Shown: positions 7,582-15,764 of the stretch, in pieces | Position numbering within the stretch: position 1 is the first letter of the stretch | Layout: every line of letters starts with the position of its first letter | Assembly: GCA_018366495.1 (NCBI GenBank) | Contig: JAGZHZ010000016.1 | Coordinates: forward strand, 1 to 56,431 | Origin: Clostridiales bacterium | GTDB lineage: Bacteria; Bacillota; Clostridia; Lachnospirales; Lachnospiraceae | Reading direction: 5' to 3' | DNA: 56,431 nt | Position numbers and translations under genes: made by a program | Notes under the pieces: model-generated | What the model saw: the letters and a program-made list of their open reading frames with translations, nothing else | Databases searched by the model: none | Told to the model about the DNA's origin: nothing

Positions 7582-8490
7582 ATGTCAGATTTGACAGAAA
7601 AGATCCAACGATTAAAAAAAGAAAAAAACGCGGTGATCTGCGCCCATTATTATGTAGATGGGGAAGTGCAGGATGTAGCTGATTATATAGGAGATTCTTA
7701 TTATCTTGCAAAGATTGCATCGAAAGTAAAGGAAGATGTGATTGTATTTTGCGGGGTATCGTTTATGGGAGAGAGCGCTAAAATTTTAAATCCGACGAAG
7801 ACGGTACTGATGCCTGATCCAGAGGCAGACTGTCCGATGGCGCACATGGCAGATCCGGAGACGATCAAAAAGATGAGAGAACAGTATGAGGATCTTGCTG
7901 TCGTTTGCTATGTAAATTCTAATGCGGTGTTAAAAGCATGTTCAGATGTCTGCGTCACATCCGCAAATGCTTTGAAGATCGTAAAGGAACTTCCAAATAA
8001 AAATATTTATTTTATACCGGATCAGCATCTGGCATCTTATATTGCACAGCAAGCGCCGGAAAAAAATATTTTGCCCAATCCGGGATACTGCCCGATTCAC
8101 CATGAATTATCAGCTGATGCAGTGAAAGCGGAGATGAGACGTCATCCGGATGCGCAGGTGCTGGTTCATCCAGAATGTCCAAAAGATGTGACGGATCTGG
8201 CGGATTATGCAGGAAGCACATCAGGAATTTTAGAATATGCAAAGAAAAGCGATGCAGAGGAATTTATTATCTGCACAGAGAAAGGTGTTTTCCATGAATT
8301 GAGAAAGCAAAATCCAAAGAAACAGTTTTATATGGTAGGGGAAGGGCAGTGCTGTGAAGGAATGAAACGCATTACGCTGCAGAAAGTAGCGGATGCGCTG
8401 GAATTTTATAAAACAGAGACGGTGATTGATGAGAAACTGAGACAGGATGCAGAAAAGCCTTTACAGAAAATGCTGGAGCTTTCAAAGTAA
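7582..8490 (+). CDS. nadA: Quinolinate synthase
   Basis: A 302-residue quinolinate synthase, which condenses iminoaspartate with dihydroxyacetone phosphate using a [4Fe-4S] cluster. Family landmarks are AHYYVDGEVQDVADYIGDSY near the N-terminus, CGVSFMGESAKILNP, HPECPKDV and GEGQCCEGMKRITL near the C-terminus, which supply the cluster cysteines. ATG 7582 is preceded by AGGAGG at 7572-7577; the longer frame from 7552 runs through the inverted repeat and is rejected. It is first in nadA-nadB-nadC, the complete route from aspartate to nicotinate mononucleotide. Confidence 0.96.
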   Translation: MSDLTEKIQRLKKEKNAVICAHYYVDGEVQDVADYIGDSYYLAKIASKVKEDVIVFCGVSFMGESAKILNPTKTVLMPDPEADCPMAHMADPETIKKMREQYEDLAVVCYVNSNAVLKACSDVCVTSANALKIVKELPNKNIYFIPDQHLASYIAQQAPEKNILPNPGYCPIHHELSADAVKAEMRRHPDAQVLVHPECPKDVTDLADYAGSTSGILEYAKKSDAEEFIICTEKGVFHELRKQNPKKQFYMVGEGQCCEGMKRITLQKVADALEFYKTETVIDEKLRQDAEKPLQKMLELSK

Positions 8491-8505
8491 AAATGGAGAA
8501 GACAG

Positions 8506-9831
8506 ATGATAAAAACAGAAAAATATGATATGATAGTAGTCGGAACAGGAGCAGCGGGATTATTTGCTGCTCTTTGTATGCCGGAAAAATATCGGATCTT
8601 GATGATTACGAAAGATAAAGCGGAAAACAGTGATTCTTATCTTGCTCAGGGCGGAATCTGTATGCTGAAAGGACCGGAGGATTTTGACAGTTATTTTGAG
8701 GATACGATGCGTGCCGGAAGATATGAGAATAAGAAAGAGTCTGTGAAAATTATGATTGAAGATTCTACAGAGATTATTGAAGAACTGATTCAGTATGGCG
8801 TAGAATTTGATCGGTGTAAAGATGGAAGTTTGGAGTTTACGCGAGAAGGGGCACATTCTACCTACCGTATTCTTCACCACGAAGATGTGACAGGAAAAGA
8901 GATCACAAGTAAATTGTTGGCGCAGGTAAAAAAAAGAAAAAATATCACGCTGAAGGAATATATGCGGATGGTCGATCTGATCACAGAAGAGAACCGCTGT
9001 TTTGGTATTGTGGCAGTTGATCAGAATAGACAAATTTATGCTTTTTATGGAAAAGATGTTGTGCTGGCGACAGGCGGAATCGGCGGATTATTCTCACAAT
9101 CTACGAATTTTCCGCATATCACGGGAGACAGTTTTGCGATTGCATTAAAAAGAGGAATTGAGCTGGAGAATATTCAATATATTCAGATTCACCCGACCAC
9201 GTTATATTCCAAACGTCCGGGACGGCGCTTTTTAATTTCAGAATCGGTACGCGGAGAAGGAGCAATTCTTTTGGATAAAAATGGAAACCGGTTTGTCGAC
9301 GAACTGCTTCCGCGTGATGTTGTGACAGCGGCGATCAAAAAACAGATGGAGAAAGATCACACCGATCATGTCTATCTGTCACTGGAACATCTGACACCGG
9401 AAGAAATCGACCGTCATTTTCCAAACATTGAACAGAGATGTCTGGAAGAAGGATACGATATCAAAAAAGTACCGATTCCTGTTGTACCGGCGCAGCACTA
9501 TCTGATGGGCGGTATCAAGAGTGATACTTGCGGCAGAACGTCGATGGACTGCTTGTTTGCGGTGGGCGAGACTGCCTGCAACGGCGTTCATGGCGCAAAC
9601 AGGCTTGCAAGCAATTCTCTTTTGGAAAGCCTTGTCTTTGCAAAACGTGCCGCTGCCGTAATCACAGATCGAATGGACGAGACAGAACAGAAAGAAGTTT
9701 TTGTGTCTGAGGAGGCATATCAGCTTCAGGATGAAGAAGCGGAACAGAAAAAAAACAGGCATCTGATTATGGAAGAAATTAAAAGAAGGGATGAGGAATT
9801 CTATGTTAAATGGTGTAACGATGAAAATTAA
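8506..9831 (+). CDS. nadB: L-aspartate oxidase
   Basis: A 441-residue FAD enzyme that oxidises L-aspartate to iminoaspartate for NadA, or uses fumarate as acceptor under anaerobic conditions. The FAD-binding GTGAAGLFAAL is at about residues 12-22, SYLAQGGI near 45, and HYLMGGIKSDTCGRTS with GETACNGVHGANRLASNSLLE forms the C-terminal FAD/substrate region. It is shorter than the roughly 530-residue proteobacterial enzyme because the C-terminal helical domain is reduced, as in many Firmicutes. It starts 15 bases after nadA and overlaps the start of nadC. Confidence 0.95.
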   Translation: MIKTEKYDMIVVGTGAAGLFAALCMPEKYRILMITKDKAENSDSYLAQGGICMLKGPEDFDSYFEDTMRAGRYENKKESVKIMIEDSTEIIEELIQYGVEFDRCKDGSLEFTREGAHSTYRILHHEDVTGKEITSKLLAQVKKRKNITLKEYMRMVDLITEENRCFGIVAVDQNRQIYAFYGKDVVLATGGIGGLFSQSTNFPHITGDSFAIALKRGIELENIQYIQIHPTTLYSKRPGRRFLISESVRGEGAILLDKNGNRFVDELLPRDVVTAAIKKQMEKDHTDHVYLSLEHLTPEEIDRHFPNIEQRCLEEGYDIKKVPIPVVPAQHYLMGGIKSDTCGRTSMDCLFAVGETACNGVHGANRLASNSLLESLVFAKRAAAVITDRMDETEQKEVFVSEEAYQLQDEEAEQKKNRHLIMEEIKRRDEEFYVKWCNDEN

Positions 9832-10663
9832 TACAGACGATACGCTGATGCGTGCACTGCAGGAAGATATCACAAGCGAGGATGTCACAACAAATGCGGT
9901 GATGCCATTTCCACAGCCGGGAAAAGCAGATTTGATCTGCAAAGAAGACGGCGTGATCTGCGGACTGACAGTCTTCCAGAGAGTATTTGAATTGTTGGAT
10001 GATACGGCAAAATTTGAAACAGACTGCAAAGATGGAGATCTTGTAAAGAAAGGTCAGAAAATCGGCGTGATCTATGGAGATATCCGTGCACTGCTCTCAG
10101 GAGAAAGAACAGCGCTGAATTATCTTCAGAGAATGAGCGGAATTGCCACGATGACACATAAAATGGTTGAGGAATTAAAAGGGAAACATACAAAACTGCT
10201 GGATACGAGAAAGACTACTCCAAATATGAGAGCATTTGAAAAGTATGCCGTGAAAGTAGGAGGAGGCTGTAACCACCGCTATAATTTATCAGACGGTATC
10301 CTGATCAAAGACAATCACATCGGAGCGGCTGGAAGCATAAAAAAAGCAGTGGAGATGGCGAGAGAGTATGCTCCATTTGTGCGGAAAATAGAAGTGGAAG
10401 TTGAAACGCTGGATCAGCTGGACGAGGCTTTAGAGGCAGGCGCAGATATTATCATGCTGGACAATATGAATCTGGAAGAGATGAAACTGGCTGTCGGACG
10501 CGCTCAGGGAAAAGCGCAGACAGAATGTTCTGGAAATGTGACGCTGGAACGTTTGAAAACGATTGCAGAAGTAGGAGTAGACTTTGTTTCCTGTGGCGCT
10601 CTGACTCACTCCGCACCGATTATGGATCTTTCGATGAAAAATCTGGTACCTGTGGAAGAATAA
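9803..10663 (+). CDS. nadC: Nicotinate-nucleotide diphosphorylase (carboxylating)
   Basis: A 286-residue quinolinate phosphoribosyltransferase that makes nicotinate mononucleotide from quinolinate and PRPP. Motifs include EDITSEDVTT near the N-terminus, GERTALNYLQRMSGIAT, LDTRKTTPNMRAFEKYAVKVGGGCNHR (split here as LDTRKTTPNMR and KVGGGCNHR), and KIEVEVETLDQ. Start choice: ATG 9803 has TGAGGA 5 bases upstream, whereas ATG 9791 has its A/G-rich sequence abutting the start and ATG 9821 has none. The overlap of 29 bases with nadB implies translational coupling. Confidence 0.94.
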   Translation: MLNGVTMKINTDDTLMRALQEDITSEDVTTNAVMPFPQPGKADLICKEDGVICGLTVFQRVFELLDDTAKFETDCKDGDLVKKGQKIGVIYGDIRALLSGERTALNYLQRMSGIATMTHKMVEELKGKHTKLLDTRKTTPNMRAFEKYAVKVGGGCNHRYNLSDGILIKDNHIGAAGSIKKAVEMAREYAPFVRKIEVEVETLDQLDEALEAGADIIMLDNMNLEEMKLAVGRAQGKAQTECSGNVTLERLKTIAEVGVDFVSCGALTHSAPIMDLSMKNLVPVEE

Positions 10664-10676
10664 AAAGAAAGGTACT

Positions 10677-10705
10677 TTACCCCGTAAATTCAGTTGTGTT
10701 ATAAT
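10677..10705 (+). promoter_or_regulatory. Sigma-A promoter upstream of the DUF1700 gene
   Basis: TTTACC (10677-10682), 17 bases, TATAAT (10700-10705), immediately after nadC. It gives a leader of about 220 bases before the gene at 10932. The leader holds the HTH-like short frame and a 9-base inverted repeat CAGCAGATT/AATCTGCTG near 10848-10910. Confidence 0.7.
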
Positions 10706-10748
10706 TAAAATGTAATCTTCTGATTTTGCCGCAAAGAGAAGTCAGAAA

Positions 10749-10877
10749 ATGTGCAAACATATACAGACAGATCTGGGAGAACGGCTTGAAAATTTGAGGA
10801 AAAACAATGGGAGCACGCAATACAAAAGCAGGTGGGCAATAAAAAACAGCAGATTTTTTGATTGGACGGAAAAATAA
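10749..10877 (+). CDS. Short HTH-like frame (42 aa), possible XRE-regulator stub
   Basis: A 42-codon frame from ATG 10749 to TAA 10875-10877. Its first half reads TDLGERLENLRKNNGSTQ, which looks like the opening helix of an XRE/Cro-type DNA-binding domain (typically GERLRxLRKxxGLTQ), but the frame then departs from the family and stops before a full helix-turn-helix. There is no convincing Shine-Dalgarno. It is either a decayed regulator, a chance resemblance, or a leader peptide of the downstream membrane gene. PadR-type regulators usually accompany DUF1700 genes, and none is present here. Confidence 0.25.
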   Translation: MCKHIQTDLGERLENLRKNNGSTQYKSRWAIKNSRFFDWTEK

Positions 10878-10931
10878 CGGAAAAAAGAAATCTGTGCCGG
10901 CAATCTGCTGAAAGAAAGGATATCAAACTGA

Positions 10932-11396
10932 ATGAATAAAGGGGAATTTTTAGAAGGTCTTAAAGAAAGACTTTCTGGTGAAATACCGGAGTATAAAGTG
11001 CAGGAACATCTGCGATATTATGATAACTATCTGTCGGAACAGATCCGATCAGGAAAGACAGAGGAAGAGGCGACTGCAATGTTGGGAAATCCATATCTGA
11101 TTGCAAAAACCATTCTGGATATGGAGGAACAGGAACAGTCGGAAGAAGAAACAATGGGACAGGACCAGGGCAGCTATTATCAGGAAGAACAGCGCCAGAG
11201 TCAAAATTACAGCAGAAAAGAAAGAAAAACAGGAAAGTGGAAAGCCAGACTGTTAATTCTGGTGATTGTCATAATAGCGATCGCCTTACTTTTTGCACTG
11301 GGATCTCTGGTGGCGCTTTTGATCCGTTTCCTTTTCCCTCTCCTTTTAATTGGAATCGTGATTTATCTGTTTAAAAAAGGAAAAAGCGGGTCATGA
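10932..11396 (+). CDS. DUF1700 / HAAS-domain membrane protein
   Basis: A 154-residue protein. Residues 1-65 match the HAAS/DUF1700 pattern: MNKGEFLEGLKERLS, then YYDNYLSEQIRSGKTEEEATAMLGNPYLIAKTIL (quoted in parts: YYDNY, LGNPYLIAKTIL). A Glu/Gln-rich linker with about 25% acidic residues follows, then one or two transmembrane helices (about residues 108-150) and a short basic C-terminus. Such proteins usually sit beside PadR regulators and act in envelope-stress type regulation. Here it stands alone after a long leader. The downstream terminator closes the unit. Confidence 0.75.
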   Translation: MNKGEFLEGLKERLSGEIPEYKVQEHLRYYDNYLSEQIRSGKTEEEATAMLGNPYLIAKTILDMEEQEQSEEETMGQDQGSYYQEEQRQSQNYSRKERKTGKWKARLLILVIVIIAIALLFALGSLVALLIRFLFPLLLIGIVIYLFKKGKSGS

Positions 11397-11741
11397 AAAT
11401 ATATCATGACAGAAAATGAAATCAATTGCGATTTATGAGTAGGGCGGAAACACGTGTGCCTTTAGTCAAGAGCCTTTAATTCTGATAGTAAAAAATGAAA
11501 AGTAAAAATGCGGTACGGCTTGTATTAGTACAGGCGGCACCGCATTTTTTGTACAGAAAAATATAGAATTGGACAAGAAAAGAGTTTCAGAGAGAGCTTT
11601 TGAAGCAAAATTATTAAGAAAAATTAAGAAACTTAAAAAAATCTTCCAAATATCTTAAAAGAAAATACAGAATTTATGAAGATATATATGATAAAATTGG
11701 AAAGAAAAAAAGAACAATAATTAGTAAGGAGGATAAATTTT
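11397..11741. other. Intergenic region 11397-11741
   Basis: 345 bases without a supportable gene. It contains the terminator at 11504-11552, then an A-rich stretch and a possible -10 TATGAT at 11687-11692 with no good -35, followed by the AAGGAGG ribosome binding site of the lipoprotein gene. The sequence around 11410-11500 shows no clear fold or frame. Confidence 0.6.
11504..11552 (+). terminator. Intrinsic terminator after the DUF1700 gene
   Basis: AAAAATGCGGT (11504-11514) pairs with ACCGCATTTTT (11539-11549), followed by T; the loop contains a small GTA/TAC dyad. The A-run on the left makes it usable in both directions. Confidence 0.85.
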
Positions 11742-11939
11742 ATGAAAAAGAAAGTATTTGGAATGATCGCAGTGATGGCACTGGCAGGAGCATTAGCAGT
11801 AGGATGTGGCGGAGACGATAAGAAAGAAACAGAAGCTACTACTACAACAGAAAAGACTACAGAAAAAGCTGAAACAGAAAAAGCTGAAACAGAGAAAGCT
11901 GAAACAGAAAAAGAGACAGAGACAAAAGCAGCAGAATAA
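11742..11939 (+). CDS. Tiny Thr/Glu/Lys-rich lipoprotein
   Basis: A 65-residue protein. Residues 1-22 form a signal peptide (MKKK, hydrophobic core, lipobox LAVGC with the lipidated Cys at about residue 22), followed by GGDDKKETEATTTTEK and three exact KAETE pentads, ending in ETETKAAE. There is no folded domain: the mature chain is about 43 residues of charged low complexity tethered to the membrane. ATG 11742 has a strong AAGGAGG upstream and a terminator follows, so the gene is a monocistronic unit and probably real. It may be a remnant of a longer lipoprotein that lost its domain, or a structural microprotein. Confidence 0.7.
   Translation: MKKKVFGMIAVMALAGALAVGCGGDDKKETEATTTTEKTTEKAETEKAETEKAETEKETETKAAE
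11865..11909 (+). repeat. 15-bp tandem repeat (KAETE x3)
   Basis: Three head-to-tail copies of AAAGCTGAAACAGAR inside the lipoprotein gene, in frame and nearly identical, differing at the last base. Confidence 0.85.
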
Positions 11940-11970
11940 TACTTTTGTTCCCGCAAAATCGAAAAGATTT

Positions 11971-12020
11971 AAAGAGAGTTGCCGGAGATGGTTAAAAAAA
12001 CCATTTGGCAGCTCTTTTTT
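11971..12020 (+). terminator. Intrinsic terminator after the lipoprotein gene
   Basis: AAAGAG...TTGCC (11971-11983) pairs with GGCAGCTCTTT (12007-12017) with one small internal mismatch, with an inner ATGGTT/AACCAT stem and a six-T run to 12020. Confidence 0.85.
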
Positions 12021-12136
12021 AATGGATAAAATTCAGATGAGAAGGGACTTCTGAGGAGAATCACACGTCGTATTTCTTTTTAAAAGGAAATTTGGTATAA
12101 TAAAAAAACAAATTCATAAAGAATGGAGGAAAACAG

Positions 12137-12676
12137 ATGAGAGTGGGATTTGGATATGATGTGCATCGTCTTGTCGAGGAGAGAGATCTGATTTTAGGAG
12201 GAGTAAAAATTCCATATGAGAAAGGATTACTGGGTCATTCTGATGCGGACGTGCTCGTCCATGCAGTGATGGATGCGCTGTTGGGAGCAGCGGCATTGGG
12301 GGATATTGGAAGACATTTTCCAGATACAGATTCGGAATATCTGGGAATTTCAAGTATGATACTGTTGCAGAAGGTAGGGGAATTGCTGGAAGATCATCAC
12401 TTTTTGATTGAAAATATTGATGCCACGATTATTGCTCAAAAACCGAAAATGGCGCCTCATATTTTTCAGATGGTTGAAAATATCGCTCAGGTATTGAAAA
12501 TCGAGACAAACCGTGTGAATGTGAAAGCGACAACAGAGGAAGGTCTGGGATTTACAGGAAGCGGAGAAGGGATTGCGGCGCAGGCAGTCTGCTCCTTAAG
12601 TTCTCTGCAGGATTTAATCGCACAGGATACAATGAACTTTTCTTCCGGATGTTCCAAGGGGTGCTGTAGGGAATGA
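12137..12676 (+). CDS. ispF: 2-C-methyl-D-erythritol 2,4-cyclodiphosphate synthase
   Basis: The MEP-pathway enzyme that cyclises CDP-methylerythritol 2-phosphate in isoprenoid synthesis. Metal-binding GYDVHR (about residues 6-11) and GHSDADVLVHAVMDALLGA (34-52), IGRHFPDTD and the C-terminal ATTEEGLGFTGSGEGIAAQAV are all present. The normal enzyme is about 157 residues; here about 22 further residues follow, ending in CSKGCCRE, so a Cys-rich tail has been added. ATG 12137 has TGGAGG upstream, with a -10-like TATAAT at 12096-12101. The stop overlaps the next start (ATGA), so the acetyltransferase is translationally coupled. Confidence 0.95.
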   Translation: MRVGFGYDVHRLVEERDLILGGVKIPYEKGLLGHSDADVLVHAVMDALLGAAALGDIGRHFPDTDSEYLGISSMILLQKVGELLEDHHFLIENIDATIIAQKPKMAPHIFQMVENIAQVLKIETNRVNVKATTEEGLGFTGSGEGIAAQAVCSLSSLQDLIAQDTMNFSSGCSKGCCRE

Positions 12677-13746
12677 AGATAGAAAGACTGGGCAAAGAGG
12701 ACAGACAAAAGACAAGACCTTTGTACGAGGAAGTATTTGCAGAAGACAGTGCGGAATTTGTACAATATTATTACCAGAATAAAGTACCTTTCAATGAGAT
12801 TTTTGTGGCAAAGGAAGGCGATCAGATCTGTGGAATGGCTCATTTGAATCCATATCTATTATCGGCTGATAAAAAAGAAATATACGGAGCATATCTTGTA
12901 GCAGTAGCGACAAAAAAGGAATTTCGTCATCGTGGAATTATGACGGCTCTTTTAAAAGAAATTTTTGATTTTTTATATGAAAAAAGATATCCTTTTCTCT
13001 ATCTGATGCCGGCGTCAGAAGCAATCTACACCCCGTTTGACTTTCGTTTTTTCTACAGTCAGAGACAAAAAACATGGCAGGCTGGATACGTGAGACAGAA
13101 AAATAAAGACGGGATAATGCTTTCTTTGCGGGAAGTACAAGAAGAGGATCTAAGCGTTTTAAGCCGCACTTTAAATGAAATATTAAGCCAAAAATATCGT
13201 CTTTTTGCCAGCAGGACACCCGATTATCTGAGAGATCTGCAAAGAGAATTGAGAGCGATGAATGGAAAAATGATCGTGATCTGGCATGGGGCGGAGTGTA
13301 TCGGAAGTTTTCAGCTGATACAAGAAAGTGAGACAATGATTTTGGAACCACTGTTCAAAGAGGAATATCAACTTTCAGCATCAGAAAAGATACAGGAATT
13401 TCTGGAAAGAGAATATGCAGATGAGATAATTAAAATAGCGGCAGATGATAAGAGCGAAAAAACGGAAAGCGCAGGCAAACCGTGGATGATGGCAAGAATT
13501 ATTCATCTGGAACGCTGGGTTTCCCAGCTGAAAAGTGAAGAAAGAAAAGTGATTCAGATGAAGATAAACGATCCGTGGATTGCGGAAAATGAGGGATGGT
13601 ATGAGATCACAGTTGAAAAAGAAGGCGGCATAATCAGGCGAATAGAACCCCAAAATGGAATCATTCAGGTTTCAATCGCAGATTTGCCGCAATTTTTCAA
13701 AACCGAAGACCCTATGGCAGATTCTTTTTTTAACGAATGGGTCTGA
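12673..13746 (+). CDS. GNAT family N-acetyltransferase (Eis-like)
   Basis: A 357-residue acetyltransferase. The acetyl-CoA binding strand-loop-helix is visible as LVAVATKKEFRHRGIMTALLKEI (core RHRGIMTALL near residues 85-94). The length, with a second GNAT-like half and a C-terminal region rich in strands, resembles Eis-type proteins that carry two GNAT domains and an SCP2-like tail. The acceptor is unknown. It overlaps ispF by 4 bases; a functional link to isoprenoids is not implied. Confidence 0.82.
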   Translation: MKIERLGKEDRQKTRPLYEEVFAEDSAEFVQYYYQNKVPFNEIFVAKEGDQICGMAHLNPYLLSADKKEIYGAYLVAVATKKEFRHRGIMTALLKEIFDFLYEKRYPFLYLMPASEAIYTPFDFRFFYSQRQKTWQAGYVRQKNKDGIMLSLREVQEEDLSVLSRTLNEILSQKYRLFASRTPDYLRDLQRELRAMNGKMIVIWHGAECIGSFQLIQESETMILEPLFKEEYQLSASEKIQEFLEREYADEIIKIAADDKSEKTESAGKPWMMARIIHLERWVSQLKSEERKVIQMKINDPWIAENEGWYEITVEKEGGIIRRIEPQNGIIQVSIADLPQFFKTEDPMADSFFNEWV

Positions 13747-13854
13747 TGCAATAATCCCGTTCTATGGCGGATGGAGTTTGTCAATGATTCTGACTTACAG
13801 AAGTTAGAACCAGTAACTGTCCTGTGGCATTGGTGAAAAATAAGACCATTATTA

Positions 13855-13882
13855 TTGACAAAACAAAAATTTTTGATAGACT
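13855..13882 (+). promoter_or_regulatory. Promoter for cysS-mrnC-rlmB
   Basis: TTGACA (13855-13860), 16 bases, TAGACT (13877-13882). The start of cysS is at 13921, so the leader is short; no T-box elements are visible in the 174-base gap from 13747, which otherwise holds nothing I recognise. Confidence 0.7.
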
Positions 13883-13920
13883 AAACTCAGCTATATGAAA
13901 AAATCAGAGAGGAAAGGTAG

Positions 13921-15333
13921 ATGGAAATGAAGCTGTATAATACCATGACGAAGCAAAAAGAGGAATTCGTACCTGTGGAACCGGGCAAGGTAAAAATGTA
14001 TGTGTGCGGACCGACTGTTTACAATTTTATTCATATCGGAAATGCCAGACCGATGATCGTCTTTGACACCGTGAGAAGATACATGGAACATAAGGGATAT
14101 GAGGTCAATTATGTATCAAACTTTACTGACGTGGATGACAAGATCATTGCAAAAGCGATCGAGGAGGGAGTTTCTGCCCGTGAAATCTCTGAACGTTATA
14201 TCAAAGAGTGTAAGAAAGATATGGCAGACATGAATGTAAAACCAGCTACGACACATCCGCTTGCAACAGAAGAGATTGACGGAATGATCGAGATGATCAG
14301 CGAGCTGATCAAAAAAGGATATGCATATAATGTGAACGGAACAGTATATTTCCGCACAAAGAAATTTAAAGAATATGGAAAATTATCACATAAAAATCTG
14401 GATGATCTGCGTTCCGGAAACCGCTCTTTGCTTGTTTCAGGAGAAGATCAAAAGGAAGATCCGCTTGATTTTGTACTGTGGAAACCGAAGAAAGAAGGAG
14501 AACCTTTCTGGGTTTCGCCGTGGAGTGAAGGAAGACCGGGCTGGCATATTGAGTGTTCTGTCATGGCAAAAAAATATCTGGGAGAAGAGATTGATATCCA
14601 TGCAGGCGGAGAAGATCTGATTTTTCCACATCATGAAAATGAGATTGCACAGAGCGAATGCTGTAATGAAAAACCATTTGCAAGATACTGGCTGCACAAT
14701 GGTTTCTTAAATATTGACAACAAAAAAATGTCAAAATCTCTTGGAAATTTCTTTACTGTAAGAGAAATTGCCGATAAATATGATCTGCAGGTATTGCGTT
14801 TCTTTATGCTGAGCGCTCATTACAGAAGTCCACTGAACTTCAGCGCAGAACTGATGGAAGCATCTAAAAATGGACTGGAGCGTATCATAAACGGCGTAGA
14901 TCATCTGAAACATCTGATTGGGGCAGCACAGGAAAAAGAGATGACAGAGGATGAGAAAAAGCATATTGAAGAGATGAACGGCCTGGCAGCCAAATTTGAT
15001 GAGGCGATGGATGATGACTTTAATACAGCTGACGCCGTATCTGCTATTTTTGAAATAATAAAACTTGCTAACACAACGGCATCCTCTGACAGCGCAAAAT
15101 CATATCTTCAGGCGCTGAAAGACAAGATAGCAGAACTGAGCGATATTTTAGGACTGATTGTAGAAAAAGAAGAAGAGATGCTGGATGAGGAAATTGAGCA
15201 GATGATTGAGGCACGTCAGGCTGCAAGAAAAGCGAGAGATTTCCAGAAAGCAGATGAGATTCGAAATGCTCTGTTAGAGAAAGGAATTATTTTGGAAGAT
15301 ACAAGAGAAGGTGTAAAATGGAAAAGAGCATAA
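13921..15333 (+). CDS. cysS: Cysteinyl-tRNA synthetase
   Basis: A 470-residue class I aminoacyl-tRNA synthetase. The HIGH motif appears as FIHIGNARP (about residues 37-45), preceded by the zinc-ligand Cys in MYVCGPTVY; a second Cys/His set is in WHIECSVMA and GGEDLIFPHHENEIAQSE. KMSKS is KKMSKSLGNF (about residues 269-278). ATG 13921 has GAGAGG 8 bases upstream; ATG 13927 is an alternative. The start of mrnC lies inside its 3' end (16-base overlap), so the two are co-translated. Confidence 0.97.
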   Translation: MEMKLYNTMTKQKEEFVPVEPGKVKMYVCGPTVYNFIHIGNARPMIVFDTVRRYMEHKGYEVNYVSNFTDVDDKIIAKAIEEGVSAREISERYIKECKKDMADMNVKPATTHPLATEEIDGMIEMISELIKKGYAYNVNGTVYFRTKKFKEYGKLSHKNLDDLRSGNRSLLVSGEDQKEDPLDFVLWKPKKEGEPFWVSPWSEGRPGWHIECSVMAKKYLGEEIDIHAGGEDLIFPHHENEIAQSECCNEKPFARYWLHNGFLNIDNKKMSKSLGNFFTVREIADKYDLQVLRFFMLSAHYRSPLNFSAELMEASKNGLERIINGVDHLKHLIGAAQEKEMTEDEKKHIEEMNGLAAKFDEAMDDDFNTADAVSAIFEIIKLANTTASSDSAKSYLQALKDKIAELSDILGLIVEKEEEMLDEEIEQMIEARQAARKARDFQKADEIRNALLEKGIILEDTREGVKWKRA

Positions 15334-15764
15334 ATCAGCTTCCAGATCTTTTAATAGAACAGTTTCAGATGAAAAAACAGGATATCAATGCGTATTCTCC
15401 GCTGACATTTGCCTACATCGGGGACGCTGTCTATGATCTGTTGGTTCGCACAGTGGTTGTGGAAAAAGGAAATTGTTCCGCCAACAGATTGCACAAAAAA
15501 ACGAGTGCGATTGTAAAAGCGCCTGCACAGGCTGAGGCAGTTGAACAGCTGATGCCGATCCTGACAGAGAAAGAACGGGAAATCTATCGCCGTGGAAAAA
15601 ATGCAAAACCGTATACAACCGCAAAGAATGCCACGATGAGTCAGTATCAAAAGGCAACAGGACTGGAAGCTCTGATCGGCTATCTTTATTTGAACGGAGA
15701 GATGGAACGAGCCGTCGAGCTGTTGAAAATGGGATTAGAAAGAGGAAAAGAAGATGAGATATGA
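15318..15764 (+). CDS. mrnC: Mini-ribonuclease III
   Basis: A 148-residue RNase III catalytic domain without the double-stranded RNA-binding domain, which in Bacillus matures 23S rRNA. The signature YIGDAVYDLLVR (about residues 33-44) carries the catalytic acidic residues, and the second acidic motif is TGLEALIGYLYLNGE (about 112-126). The gene lies between cysS and rlmB with overlaps on both sides, the common Firmicutes arrangement, which links two steps of large-subunit RNA processing. Confidence 0.94.
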   Translation: MEKSINQLPDLLIEQFQMKKQDINAYSPLTFAYIGDAVYDLLVRTVVVEKGNCSANRLHKKTSAIVKAPAQAEAVEQLMPILTEKEREIYRRGKNAKPYTTAKNATMSQYQKATGLEALIGYLYLNGEMERAVELLKMGLERGKEDEI

